Below are positions 27,795 to 37,234 of a stretch of DNA of 64,000 bases, piece after piece. Every line of letters begins with the position of its first letter. Positions within the stretch are counted from its first letter, which is position 1. The notes under the pieces were generated by a model that worked only from the letters and a program-made list of their open reading frames with translations, had not been told where the DNA came from and did no database searches. The stretch comes from Oscillatoriales cyanobacterium (lineage in GTDB: Bacteria; Cyanobacteriota; Cyanobacteriia; CACIAM-69d), in the NCBI GenBank assembly GCA_004292515.1, contig RDXB01000032.1, positions 1-64,000 on the forward strand, in the 5' to 3' direction. The position numbers were made by a program, and so were the translations under genes.

Positions 27795-29021
27795 ATGGAA
27801 AGCTGGGCCTATTTGCACGGTGCGATCGCAGCGGAGTCGTCTGACCCCTTGCCCCTCTCGGGTTGGGATTGGCCCCGTTGGGGCGATCAGACGGCAGGAT
27901 CAGCGGCGATCGGGGTAATGGTGCTGGGTGCGTTGTTGGCCCCTGGACTCACCCCGGCGGCCGTGGCCTACGACAGCCTGCGGTTTGGCGATCGCGGCTT
28001 GGCGGTACAAAACCTACAACAACTGCTGCGCGGGGCCGGCATGATCGCCCCGACAACGGCGGAGTTTGACAGCGCCACAGAATTGGCATTGCGCAACTAC
28101 CAGCGACGCACCGGTAAGTTGGCAATTACGGGTCTGCTCGATCGCACCACGGCCTTGATGTTGATGACCGCCAATGGCGCGCCGATCAAGCAGGTACCTC
28201 AACCCTTTTTGGTGCGTGGCGATCAAGGCCCCTCGGTGCAGATCTTGCAGTGGCGGCTGCGTCAGGCCAGCATTCTAAATATTCCTCTGCTGACGACGGG
28301 CACTTTTGACGAAGCCACGCGATCGTCCCTGATGAGCTTCCAATCGCAGCACCGCTTACCGGCTACCGGGGTGCTGGACTTGGCCACCCAGGCCAAGCTT
28401 GATGCGGAAACGGTGGAACCCCAGCGCCAGTCCTGGCAACCGGGGCGAGGAACGAACGATGCGGTCGGTAATCGTAACGATCGCGGCTGGCTGCCAGTTA
28501 ACTATCCCAACGACTCTCGCTGGCAGCCCGTCTCGGATCTGCCGAGATCGAGCCAGCCCCGAGTGGTGCGCCCCAGCGATCGCCCCAGCACCCGCAGCAA
28601 TCGCTCCACGGGAGGGTATGGGGCCTTGGTCGCGCCGATCTATCCCGGCGAAACGAGCGACCGGGTGGCGACCCTCCAAGGCAAGCTCCGCACCTTGGGA
28701 TTCCAGCGATCGCGCACCAACACGGGTCATTTTGGTGATGTGACCCAAAAATCCTTAGTGGCCTTCCAGCGATCGCGCCGTCTGCCTGCCACGGGTTATG
28801 TGGATGCGGCCACGGCCAACGCGCTGGCCACCGTGCCCGTATCTGGCAAGCGTGGCTTCCCCTATGTGGGCATCAAACAACATCGCCGTTGGACGCGATC
28901 GAGCAGTCGCCGCCGTTGGGTACAGCCGGTCTACCAGTCTGCTGCCTATAATCCCTGTTGTGTGCGGATTTACTGCTGCGGCCCCAGCTACGGGGCAGAT
29001 GGCTATCCCGGTTGGCGCTAG
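27795..29021 (+). CDS. Exported peptidoglycan-binding protein with three PG-binding repeats
   Basis: 408 aa. The N-terminus MESWAYLHGAIAAES is followed by a hydrophobic segment (AAIGVMVLGALLAPGLTPAAVA) that ends in a signal-like AVA/YDS. Three PG_binding_1-type repeats follow: LRFGDRGLAVQNLQQLLRG, RGDQGPSVQILQWRLRQA and YPGETSDRVATLQGKLRTLG, each followed by a FDSAT/FDEAT/FGDVT turn. The C-terminus is Arg- and Cys-containing (CCVRIYCCG). Such repeats bind cell wall peptide stems. It has a smaller paralogue directly downstream. Confidence 0.85.
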   Translation: MESWAYLHGAIAAESSDPLPLSGWDWPRWGDQTAGSAAIGVMVLGALLAPGLTPAAVAYDSLRFGDRGLAVQNLQQLLRGAGMIAPTTAEFDSATELALRNYQRRTGKLAITGLLDRTTALMLMTANGAPIKQVPQPFLVRGDQGPSVQILQWRLRQASILNIPLLTTGTFDEATRSSLMSFQSQHRLPATGVLDLATQAKLDAETVEPQRQSWQPGRGTNDAVGNRNDRGWLPVNYPNDSRWQPVSDLPRSSQPRVVRPSDRPSTRSNRSTGGYGALVAPIYPGETSDRVATLQGKLRTLGFQRSRTNTGHFGDVTQKSLVAFQRSRRLPATGYVDAATANALATVPVSGKRGFPYVGIKQHRRWTRSSSRRRWVQPVYQSAAYNPCCVRIYCCGPSYGADGYPGWR

Positions 29022-29047
29022 TGGGCCATCGGCGCTGAGTCAGGGCC

Positions 29048-29119
29048 GAGTGAGCACTGAGTAAGCACTGAGTAAGCACTGAGTAAGCACTGGGTGAGCA
29101 CTGGGTGAGCACTGAGTGA
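29048..29119. repeat. 11-bp tandem repeat, about six and a half units
   Basis: Units GAGTAAGCACT with GAGTGAGCACT and GGGTGAGCACT variants run between the two PG-binding paralogues, ending just before the second gene's start. Confidence 0.9.
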
Positions 29120-29145
29120 ATGATTTGCAGTTTTGGTTACCCCCC

Positions 29146-29709
29146 ATGGAAAGTTTTGGCTACCCCCACCTGGTCTTGGCTCAGGATTCCGCCAGCGCGA
29201 TCGAAGTTCAACTGGCCGAGGCGATCGCCTGGGAACGGCTCTCAAGCCAAGGCTGGTTGCGGTTTTTGTCCCTGCTGATGGCGGCCACCCTGCTGAGTGC
29301 CGTGGCTGCACCGGCTTTGGCGGGGGGCGCTGGCAGTGATTACCCAGCCTTTGTCACACCCGATCGCCCCGCCGTGAACCGGCCCCTACCCCCGCTCACC
29401 GTGCGCCCCTGCCCCACTTTCAAAACCATCAGCAGCTATGTCTATCAGCCACCCTATCTGCGCAACAGCGGTTCCGGGCGGTTTGGTTGGGGGGCAAACC
29501 CTTGCTATAGCTGTGTGGGGGGCCGCAACATCAACACCAGCCGCCTACAACAACGCCTGAAAGATTTGGGCTATTTCCACTTCCGAGTCACGGGCTACTA
29601 CGGGCCAATCACTGAAAATGCGGTGAAGCGGTTCCAGCGCGATCGCGGCCTGGTTCCCGATGGCGTTGCGGGCCCCCGCACCAAGGCCGCATTGGGTATG
29701 TTTGGCTAG
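29146..29709 (+). CDS. Exported peptidoglycan-binding protein (single repeat)
   Basis: About 187 aa from ATG 29146 (MESFGYPHLVLAQDS). It resembles the preceding gene at the N-terminus (MES..Y.H) and has a signal-like helix WLRFLSLLMAATLLSAVAA ending APALA/GG. One C-terminal PG-binding repeat: NTSRLQQRLKDLGYFHF with YYGPITENAVKRFQRDRGL and PDGVAGPRTKAALG. An upstream GTG at 29116 falls in the repeat array and is unlikely. Cell-wall binding is inferred from the repeat. The two genes look like a diverged tandem duplication. Confidence 0.82.
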   Translation: MESFGYPHLVLAQDSASAIEVQLAEAIAWERLSSQGWLRFLSLLMAATLLSAVAAPALAGGAGSDYPAFVTPDRPAVNRPLPPLTVRPCPTFKTISSYVYQPPYLRNSGSGRFGWGANPCYSCVGGRNINTSRLQQRLKDLGYFHFRVTGYYGPITENAVKRFQRDRGLVPDGVAGPRTKAALGMFG

Positions 29710-29855
29710 GCGATCGCCCGAATCACCCAGCCTCAGCGCGATTCCCCCAACATCCTCACATCATCACATCCTCATACCCCATCAACGCACTGCTCCCCGG
29801 CCCATGACAGGACTCGGGGAGCAAATGACTCGGGTTGAGACCAGATACCGCACTT

Positions 29856-31766
29856 CTAGGGCATCGCATCCATATTGGGTTGCACCTTGACGCGAATCAG
29901 CAGCGCCGTGATGTTGTCATGGCCATTGTGCTGATTGGCCAGCTCAATCAGTTGGATCACCCCCTGATCCAGGTTGGCCCGGGAGCTGATCAGCGGGGCC
30001 AAGTGGGTTTGCCAGTGGGTTTCGATCAGGTCGTTGTCGCTCAGACCATCAGAGCAGAGCAACAACAACGAGTCTTCATCGAGTTCCAAGAACTGCACAT
30101 CGGGATCAACCCCATTGTTGTCGCGTGGGCCCAACGCTTGGGTCAGTTGGTAAGCATCGGGCCGGCTGTAGGCCGCGTCAGGATCGAGACCCCGTTGAAT
30201 TTCCCGTTGTCCCACTTCGTGATCCGTCGTCACTTGCTCTAGGCCGCGCCGCCGGGTCAGTCGATACAACCGACTGTCACCCACGTGGGCCACGGCGGCT
30301 TTGGAATTGTGGACTAACACCAACACCAGGGTAGTGCCCATGCGGCCGCTACCCGATCGCTGCTCGTCCTGGTTGGCTTCGTAAATGGATTGATTGGCCG
30401 CAAGAATGCCCTCGCGAATCGACGCAGCGGAAGGCATTTCGCCGCCCCAATGGGTTTGGGCGTAGGCTTGCAGGGTTTTGACCGCCAGGTGACTGGCCAC
30501 CTCACCGCTGGCATGGCCGCCCATCCCATCACAAAGGATATACAGGTTGTGCGCCTGAAGCGTTTTGCCGGTCGGTGTTTCGCGCTTGGTTAGCTCCGTG
30601 TAAATGCCAAAGCAATCTTCGTTGTGATCGCGTTGGCGGCCAATATCGGTGCAGCCCGCTTCATCCAGCCCCGAGAGTTTCATCGGCAAGACAACGGTGG
30701 GGGTGTCGTCCACATCGTCGTCATCACGCACCACCAACAACGCCAAGTTGGCGGGATCAGCCGCAATGGGCGGGAGCAAATCCGTGGGCAATCTGCGCTC
30801 AAGGTTGTCGGCGATCGAACGCAGGTGCTGCCGAATTGCGTCGGGGCTGGTGAACTGGCCATCTCCAATTGCCTGTGCCAGGTGAATCAACGGAATGGCA
30901 TCCTCGCGATCGACCACTTCCAGCAACTTGACCCACACTTGCCCTAAATGATTTAGGCTGCTGGCCGTGGTGGGTGTTTCGGGCCCCAATCCGGGGCTGT
31001 AGAGCCGCTTGAGACTGAGCACGCTGTCTTCGTCAACGCATAGGTTGTCGATCGCCAGTAAGCTGGCAGTGCATTGCACCGGGATCAGCTCTTCCCACAG
31101 ATCGAGCATTTCGTAGAGATCGTGCAACACCTGTAGGGTCAGCGTTTCCGGGTCACTCCACAGATCGCAGAGGGATTTCCAGTGCGATCGATCTTCAAGG
31201 AGCAACACTTGCCATTGCTGACTTTGCCAGGTGTCATAAACCTGGGGTAGGCGCTGGCCCAGTTGGGAATCTAGCAACAGGTAGGACTGGGCGATCGCGG
31301 GAATTTGCGAAGCCAAGACTGCATCACTAGGAGGGGAACTCTCCATGAAGTCACCCTCAGGCGGGACGGTAGGCTCGTCATCCCCCAGATCAGATTGGTG
31401 TAGCCAGCTTTCAAAGAAGCGAATGCGGTAGGGGTGGCGATCGAACACTTGAGTGTAGAGCTGACCACAGCGATCGATCACCTGGAGTAATCGCAGGGGT
31501 TGGTAGCGCTGAAACGGATCGCTGATTCCGCCAGTTTCAGCGGCGCTGGCTGTGTCCGTTGGCCAATCCGTCTCACCCGCAGGCGGCACAACCAGGGCTT
31601 GGAGCACCGTGCCGATTAATCCCTCACACTGCGTGCAATGCAGTTGCCCCACGCTGTTTTCAGCACCGCAGTGGGGGCAAAGGAGGCGATCGAGGGACGT
31701 GCCGCACTGCTGACAGTATTTGTTGTCGTCAGGGTTTTCGCACTGGCACTGGGGACAAATCTGCAT
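29856..31766 (-). CDS. Double zinc ribbon / kinase-like / PP2C-type phosphatase
   Basis: About 636 aa. Two zinc ribbons (CPQCQCENPDDNKYCQQCG and CPHCGAENSVGQLHCTQC) are followed by a long region (about 85-370; FQRYQPLRLLQVIDRCGQL, VLLLEDRSHWKSLCDLWSD) that again resembles a degenerate kinase without catalytic motifs. The PP2C domain (about 385-630) has DIGRQRDHNEDCFG, YILCDGMGGHASGE, VAHVGDSRLY, LLCSDGLSDND and GHDNITALLIRV, so metal ligands are intact. No membrane segment. ATG 31766 is chosen. It is a paralogue of the 22628-25042 protein with the same order of parts; substrate unknown. Confidence 0.88.
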   Translation of the reverse strand: MQICPQCQCENPDDNKYCQQCGTSLDRLLCPHCGAENSVGQLHCTQCEGLIGTVLQALVVPPAGETDWPTDTASAAETGGISDPFQRYQPLRLLQVIDRCGQLYTQVFDRHPYRIRFFESWLHQSDLGDDEPTVPPEGDFMESSPPSDAVLASQIPAIAQSYLLLDSQLGQRLPQVYDTWQSQQWQVLLLEDRSHWKSLCDLWSDPETLTLQVLHDLYEMLDLWEELIPVQCTASLLAIDNLCVDEDSVLSLKRLYSPGLGPETPTTASSLNHLGQVWVKLLEVVDREDAIPLIHLAQAIGDGQFTSPDAIRQHLRSIADNLERRLPTDLLPPIAADPANLALLVVRDDDDVDDTPTVVLPMKLSGLDEAGCTDIGRQRDHNEDCFGIYTELTKRETPTGKTLQAHNLYILCDGMGGHASGEVASHLAVKTLQAYAQTHWGGEMPSAASIREGILAANQSIYEANQDEQRSGSGRMGTTLVLVLVHNSKAAVAHVGDSRLYRLTRRRGLEQVTTDHEVGQREIQRGLDPDAAYSRPDAYQLTQALGPRDNNGVDPDVQFLELDEDSLLLLCSDGLSDNDLIETHWQTHLAPLISSRANLDQGVIQLIELANQHNGHDNITALLIRVKVQPNMDAMP

Positions 31767-32283
31767 AGCAGCTACCGTCGGATGTCTCAACATGATCGGG
31801 GTATCCGGCGATTAAGCCGTGAGGAGCAAAACATCGGGCGCAGCAAACGCATGGGGATACCCCTATACCCAATCGGGCGACTTGGGGAAGCAGCCGCGTT
31901 GCAGACCATCGGCGATCGCAGCCACGATCGAAACCGGGGTGGGGGTTGTCCCTACGCACCTTTTTGGATTCTAGCCGACGAGTTTCGAGTCTAGGGGCAA
32001 TCTCGGGGCGTAGATGACTGATCCAGCATCCTAAGTCGAGATCTACCATGCCTTGCGCTGGCGATCATTAAAGTGCCTGCATTTAGATTGCCTAAAATTT
32101 AAATTGCCTAGAATTGCCTAGCGTCATGCCAGGATCGGGGCAGAGTCGGGCGATCGCACCCTGATTGGGCTGGGGCTTGCCGGGTCGTATCTAGGTTTTA
32201 GCTAGGTTTTAGCTAGGTTGTACTGTTCCATCCTTCAGCCATCCAATCCGGGCAATCCCCCTCGGCCGTTATTCCTAGAGATC
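31767..32283. other. Spacer upstream of the PP2C gene with short repeats
   Basis: About 520 bp without a gene. ATTGCCTA-type repeats lie at about 32083-32121 and an 11-bp array at 32191-32220. Confidence 0.6.
32191..32220. repeat. 11-bp tandem repeat
   Basis: CTAGGTTTTAG occurs twice exactly and a third time partly (CTAGGTTG). Confidence 0.8.
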
Positions 32284-33237
32284 CTAGGGAGTCGCAGGAC
32301 TGAGGGGCGTAGGCAACGGCCGGGTGGGCAAATTCCGAAACGTGCGATCGCCGCTATAGCCCGACAAATCAGCAAGGCGATCGAGTGGCATCACACCCTG
32401 ATAAAGCTTTCCACCCACTTGCCAGGAGGGGAAACTGCGCACCCCCGCCTTTTGGCAAACCTCTGGCTTGGCGCGACGACCGTTGGGATCACACTCCACG
32501 TAGGGCAACTCCTTCGCGGCTTCCTTGCCAAAAAGCTCTTTTTGCTCGTGGCAGTGGGGACACCAGTAGGCCCCAAACTCTTGAGCACCCGATTCGCGCA
32601 GGTGTTTGGCGAGGGCAATTTCCGAGGGGCCAGACGTGGTGGTCATCGGAAATAGGGAATCAGTTCCCTGATCGGCCGGTGTCGCATACAGGGCCAGCGT
32701 GCCGATCAGGGTAACGATCGCAACGACCAGGGTGGCAAAGAAGGGTTTACCCCAATCGTCCCAGCGCCGACCGGCCAAAGCCAGACCCAGCAAGCTAAAG
32801 GAAAAAACCGCCGACACAACGCAGTAAACGCAGGCGGCCTTGATTTCGGAGGTGAGCAGGTACATCAAATAGCTGCTAAACACCGCCATGGACGCGCCAC
32901 CGACCACTAGCAGCAGTCCTGTCCATTCTTCCACTTGGGCTTGGCGGGCCTTTTGGGCTTCCCCGATCGCGATCGGGGCGAGGGCCAGCAGCATCATCAC
33001 CAAGTAGGCCGCCATCCCAAACAGGGACAGGGGCAACCCAAACACTTCCGCGTAGGGACTGTTTAAGACACGATCGCACCCTTCGATCGGACAAGACACC
33101 TCATTGCCAGTCAATTTAATGACCGTGAGATAACCCGTAAGCAACAGACCCACACCAGCCACACTGGCCAAGAGTGTGCGCGCGTGGCGATGAATCCAAG
33201 GAATTTGGCGGCGGCGTTTGGTGCTAGAAGCAGTCAT
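32284..33237 (-). CDS. VKOR-thioredoxin fusion (disulfide-forming protein)
   Basis: About 317 aa from ATG 33237 (MTASSTKRRRQIPW). The VKOR domain (about 25-160) has four to five helices with the loop pair CPIEGC, the motif SPYAEVFGLPLSLFG, and the active-site CVYC. The C-terminal thioredoxin-like domain has CPHC in FGAYWCPHCHEQKELFG. This is the cyanobacterial/plastid (LTO1) type that forms disulfides in lumen or periplasmic proteins and is needed for PSII assembly in plants and cyanobacteria. The frame is open upstream to 33393 without a good start. Alone on the strand. Confidence 0.92.
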   Translation of the reverse strand: MTASSTKRRRQIPWIHRHARTLLASVAGVGLLLTGYLTVIKLTGNEVSCPIEGCDRVLNSPYAEVFGLPLSLFGMAAYLVMMLLALAPIAIGEAQKARQAQVEEWTGLLLVVGGASMAVFSSYLMYLLTSEIKAACVYCVVSAVFSFSLLGLALAGRRWDDWGKPFFATLVVAIVTLIGTLALYATPADQGTDSLFPMTTTSGPSEIALAKHLRESGAQEFGAYWCPHCHEQKELFGKEAAKELPYVECDPNGRRAKPEVCQKAGVRSFPSWQVGGKLYQGVMPLDRLADLSGYSGDRTFRNLPTRPLPTPLSPATP

Positions 33238-33607
33238 GGCAAAGCACAGAGAACGATCATCAAATGATCTGAAAATAATCCACAACCGGGGCGACCGAAT
33301 CACGGCCCAACTACAGCCTTCAGGGTAGCGAACGCCCTTGAGCCTGTCTAGGCGTTGCTGTGCCAGCCCAGGATGAACGATCGCATCATCCAATCACTCA
33401 GGCGCATCATGCACTCCCGTGACGAGATTCACCCCCATGATTGGCCCAGTTTCCGGGGGCATTGTCACCCAGCGGCTGGCGATCGGTCAGGGTCACTGGG
33501 TCAGGATCGCTGAGTCAGGGTCACTAGGTCAGGGTCACTCAGTCAGAACCACCGAGCAAGGGCTACTCAGTCCAGGCTACGCAGCAATGTCGAGCTGGCT
33601 TGATCTC
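33238..33607. other. Spacer with 14-bp tandem array
   Basis: About 370 bp; contains the array at 33484-33580 and no gene. Confidence 0.6.
33484..33580. repeat. 14-bp tandem repeat, about seven units
   Basis: Units such as CGGTCAGGGTCACT, GGGTCAGGATCGCT, GAGTCAGGGTCACT and AGGTCAGGGTCACT are consecutive; the last units drift (CAGTCAGAACCACC). Confidence 0.85.
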
Positions 33608-34450
33608 CTAAGCCAAGGAGGGGGCTTCGGTGGCAGCAGGGCTGAGGGGCGATCGCGGCCGACGGGCCACCTCCACCAACTGGCTAACCCGGTTGGGATC
33701 GATCGGCAAATCGCGTCGGCCACGCCGCTTGAGGGAACTGGCCACAATAACCCCATCGGCCACATCCAGTAGTTGGGAGACGTTATCGTAGTTGGCTCCA
33801 CTACCCACAAAAATTGGCGTGTCGCCCGCCGCTGCCTTGGCTAGTTCCAGATCTTCTACGTTTGGCGGGCTGCCGGTGGCCCAACCAGACAAAATTGCCC
33901 CATCAGCGAGGCCGCGTTCGATTGTGTCCTGCACCGCCACGGTCAAATTGGGCGTGCCGATCGGTCGGGCATGTTTTACCAGTACGTCGGCCAAGATTTT
34001 GACATCGCTGCCCAACTCTCGCCGATAGCGCAGCAGCTCGTGGGCGCGACCTTCGATCAACCCCTGATCGGTGGCCATCACCCCTGACAAAACATTGACC
34101 CGAATGAAATGGGCCCCGGTGCAACTGGCGATCGCCACGGCTGATCGCGCGTCATTGCGCAGAACATTGACCCCGACCGGTAATGTCACCAGATTTTGCA
34201 AATGGTGAACCACCAAGGTCATGGCACTCACCACCGCCGGATCGACTTCATCCTTGGGAAACGGAGCGTCAAAGAAATTTTCGACCAAGATCGCATTTAC
34301 GCCACCCGCAGCGAGGGCAACGGCCTCTTGTTCTGCCCGCTCTACCACGGCTTTGAGGTTTGCTCCCCACCGAGGCGAACTCGGCAGCGGCAGTAAATGA
34401 ACGACTCCGATGATCGGCTTAGGATGTTTAAAAACTTGATCGAGATCCAC
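33608..34450 (-). CDS. btpA: Photosystem I biogenesis protein BtpA
   Basis: About 280 aa. A TIM-barrel of the BtpA/SgcQ family: KPIIGVVHLLPLPSSPRW, NAILVENFFDAPF, GVNVLRNDARSAVAIA, FIRVNVLSGVM and PIFVGSGANYDNVSQLL. BtpA is an extrinsic thylakoid protein needed for stable PSI reaction centres in Synechocystis. GTG 34450 (VDLDQVFKHP) is preferred, with CAGGT about seven bases upstream; an in-frame ATG is at 34501. No operon partner. Confidence 0.93.
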   Translation of the reverse strand: MDLDQVFKHPKPIIGVVHLLPLPSSPRWGANLKAVVERAEQEAVALAAGGVNAILVENFFDAPFPKDEVDPAVVSAMTLVVHHLQNLVTLPVGVNVLRNDARSAVAIASCTGAHFIRVNVLSGVMATDQGLIEGRAHELLRYRRELGSDVKILADVLVKHARPIGTPNLTVAVQDTIERGLADGAILSGWATGSPPNVEDLELAKAAAGDTPIFVGSGANYDNVSQLLDVADGVIVASSLKRRGRRDLPIDPNRVSQLVEVARRPRSPLSPAATEAPSLA

Positions 34451-34591
34451 GCAAAGACCTGAAAACTCAGCGAAACACAGCGGCGTTAGTATCCCACCCA
34501 TTCTATCGAGCTTAGGGATCGCAGACGGTTGAAATTTTGACGCGCCCGTTGCGATCGCTGGTGATGTTGCTAGGTCTGGACTGGGAGCGAT

Positions 34592-34657
34592 CAGACCAGA
34601 AGCAGACCAGGGGCAGACCAGGGGCAGACCGGGGGCAGACCGGGGGCAGACCGGGGT
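34592..34657. repeat. 11-bp tandem repeat, six units
   Basis: CAGACCAGAAG, CAGACCAGGGG (twice), CAGACCGGGGG (twice) and CAGACCGGGGT are consecutive. Confidence 0.9.
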
Positions 34658-34991
34658 TGGGCCAGGGCTGGGCGATCGCTTCCCATCGTCTCAGAGGATG
34701 TCGTCACCTGCTGGGACAAGCTGAAACAGTTGATTTTCCATCCCCCCATCATCGCAACAAGGGGCTACAACCGCTGATTACTCCACGATCTCGTTACTCC
34801 CTCGTTACTCCAACATCTCGTAGCTGTGCAATCAGGGTTGCAGGCGAAACAACAACACGTCCTAAGCCCCTTGCCTAAGTCGATCGCTGGAGCCTATGGA
34901 GGATCAATTCTGGCTGCTCAGACCGCCTCTTCGCCCTGTTGAGTTGTGCCCCTCCCTCCATGGAAGGATCGATTGGCTACTCCAGGGATTA

Positions 34992-35070
34992 GTTGATCTA
35001 GGGATGGGGTGATCTAGGCGTTGGGTGATCTAGGTATTGAGTAATTTGGGTATTGGTTAGTCTGGAGGTC
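34992..35070. repeat. 15-16-bp tandem repeat, five units
   Basis: GTTGATCTAGGGATG, GGGTGATCTAGGCGTT, GGGTGATCTAGGTATT, GAGTAATTTGGGTATT and GGTTAGTCTGGAGGTC. Confidence 0.8.
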
Positions 35071-35564
35071 GATCGAGCAACCAGGCTCGCGAGAACACCG
35101 TGGTCAAAACCAGTCCGCACCCATCTGCATCCGCGTCTATCTACATCCGCTGTCAATCAATCCCATAGCAGCGCCAATCAACAAAAAAATTTGATATAGA
35201 AAGTGGATTTTGCTACAGGAAGTTGATACAGGACAGTTTGCGGGATTCCTAATTTGCTCGCCAGCCCCTAGCCCACGCGCGGGGCAGTTTACCCCATCGT
35301 CTCTATTGCCTTTATCAAGAAACGAGCCATCGCTTTGAAAATCACTGAAAAATGACTAGAATCCCTGGGCGGGGAAGTGGGTGATTTACTTGATCAAAAG
35401 ACGGTGATCAAAAGACAGTGACCTCAAGGTAATAATCGGATTGTTGATTAGAGCGATAAAGCACAAATGCTAAGAAAATATCGTATTAAAAGTTGCAACG
35501 GCATCCAGGTCTTATAAAGTTTTCCAAAAAATTGTGATTTAAGCTGCTATTTTTTCTAACAATA

Positions 35565-35570
35565 TATACT
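35565..35570 (+). promoter_or_regulatory. Possible -10 box of the STAND NTPase gene
   Basis: TATACT about 57 bp before the TTG start, in AT-rich DNA. No clear -35 at 16-18 bp upstream. Confidence 0.25.
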
Positions 35571-35626
35571 GTTCGGGGCGCTACCATGTAGGGCCGTAGG
35601 ATGTTTCGCACAGAGAGATTGGTGAA

Positions 35627-37234
35627 TTGATTCCTCAAGACTTTTTGAGACAAATTGCAAGGGAGCATAGCGTCTCCAATACAGAACTCGACGTTTTGGC
35701 AGCCGCCATCAATGGTGAGCCGATGAACGCGATCGCCCAGCGATTGGGCATCCGCCCCGAAGCCGCCCGTAAGCGGTTGGGTGAGGTGTATAAGAAATTT
35801 CACATCGCTGGGGCTGGGCCGGGCAAGTTAGCGAAACTGCAACAGATCCTGGTGACCCAGTACCAAACACGCCAAGCCCAAGGGCCGATCGTGGCCATGC
35901 CGGTGGTGCAAGAGGTGGAAACCGGTGAGTTGCCTCCGCAGTATGACTGGGGTGACGCGCCCGATGTTTCGGCGTTCTATGGTCGATCGACGGAGCTAGA
36001 ATCCCTTAAAAGCTGGGTCACGGGCGATCACTGCCGGGCCGTGGCCTTGTTGGGGATCGCTGGCAGCGGCAAAACGGCCCTGGCGGTGCGCTTGGCCAAA
36101 GCCCTGGAAGCCGAGGAAGAGTTTGAGTTTATTATTTGGCGATCGCTGCGGCATGGGGTTTCACCGCGTGATGCGATCGGGCGGATGGTGCAAACCCTCT
36201 CGCGCAAGCGCCAAACCTACCTGCCGGAAAGCACCCACAACCGGATCACACTGCTGATCGACTATCTCCGCCAGCATTGCTGCTTGATCGTGCTTGATGG
36301 CGTGGAATCGGTGTTGCGCCAAGGCGACATTTCCGGTCAATATCGCGATGGTTTTGAGGATTACGGCGATTTGTTGCGCCGAATCGGGGAAGAATCACAC
36401 CAAAGCTGCTTGTTGCTAACTAGCGCTGAAAAACCACGTGAGATCGCTCGCCTTGAGGGCAATACATTGCCGGTGCGGGTCTTGCAACTCAGCGGCATGG
36501 GGCCAGAGGAAGCGGGTGAAATTTTCCGCGACAAGGGACTACAAGAGGAGAAGCTTTGGGGGGAATTGGCAGAACTTTATCGCGGCAATCCGCTGACGCT
36601 AAAGATTGCTTCGACGACTATTCAAGAGCTGTTTGGTGGCCGAGTTTCGGAGTTTCTGAAGCAATCAACGTTGGTCTTTGGTGATATCCGCGATTTGTTG
36701 CAGCGCCAGTTCGATCGCCTCTCGGAAATTGAGCGGGCGATTGTTTATTGGTTGGCGATCGAGCAACAAACGATGGCGTTGACCCAACTGCGCGACAAGA
36801 TCTCGATTCCGTTTTCCCAGCCGGAGCTGATCGAAGCTCTGGAGTCCTTGGGACGGCGATCGCTGATTGAGCGTGGTTCCTCGGGTGGAGCTTCCTTTGG
36901 GCTGCAGCCGGTGGTTTTGGAATACATCACCCAAGAGTTTGCCGACTCGGCCTGTGCAGAACTCCAAGACCTGCTGCGAACGCAAAAGATCGATCGCCTC
37001 GACCTGTTCCGGTCCCATGCCCTCACGGCCGAATCGAGTCCTGCGAGCGGCCCCATCTTGAACGATGTCAAAAACCGACTGCGCAAGATGATTCGCAACG
37101 ATCGGCAACTGGAAAGCCAACTGGAAAAAGTTTTGGCGATCCTCGAAGCCAAGTTCCCCTTAGAAGTGGGCTATGCCACCAACAATGTCCAGCAGCTCTT
37201 GGATGCGGTGCGCGTGGATTTGCAAACCGCCTAA
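35627..37234 (+). CDS. STAND-type NTPase with N-terminal HTH, no C-terminal repeats
   Basis: 535 aa from TTG 35627. An N-terminal LuxR/GerE-like HTH (NTELDVLAAAINGEPMNAIA to FHIAGAGPGKLAKLQQ, residues 18-78) leads to an NB-ARC-type NTPase with Walker A GIAGSGKTAL (Lys149), Walker B-like CCLIVLDGVES, LLLTSAEKPREI and the GNPLTLKI helical block, then winged-helix-like SLGRRSLIERG. Closest relatives I know end in WD40 repeats; here the protein stops at QQLLDAVRVDLQTA, where those repeats would begin, and a terminator follows about 340 bp later. A nine-codon upstream frame (35601-35630) overlaps the start. The sensing surface is therefore missing or supplied by another protein. Function not known; defence or regulation are possible. 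Confidence 0.85.
   Translation: MIPQDFLRQIAREHSVSNTELDVLAAAINGEPMNAIAQRLGIRPEAARKRLGEVYKKFHIAGAGPGKLAKLQQILVTQYQTRQAQGPIVAMPVVQEVETGELPPQYDWGDAPDVSAFYGRSTELESLKSWVTGDHCRAVALLGIAGSGKTALAVRLAKALEAEEEFEFIIWRSLRHGVSPRDAIGRMVQTLSRKRQTYLPESTHNRITLLIDYLRQHCCLIVLDGVESVLRQGDISGQYRDGFEDYGDLLRRIGEESHQSCLLLTSAEKPREIARLEGNTLPVRVLQLSGMGPEEAGEIFRDKGLQEEKLWGELAELYRGNPLTLKIASTTIQELFGGRVSEFLKQSTLVFGDIRDLLQRQFDRLSEIERAIVYWLAIEQQTMALTQLRDKISIPFSQPELIEALESLGRRSLIERGSSGGASFGLQPVVLEYITQEFADSACAELQDLLRTQKIDRLDLFRSHALTAESSPASGPILNDVKNRLRKMIRNDRQLESQLEKVLAILEAKFPLEVGYATNNVQQLLDAVRVDLQTA

Larger units (their letters stand above)
34451..35626. other. Gene-free region with two tandem arrays and AT-rich end
   Basis: About 1.2 kb. 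It holds an 11-bp array (34592-34657), a half copy of the ACAAGGGG palindrome (about 34754), a 15-16-bp array (34992-35070) and a strongly AT-rich segment (about 35150-35620) just before the STAND gene, with a possible -10 box TATACT at 35565-35570. No gene is seen. Confidence 0.65.
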
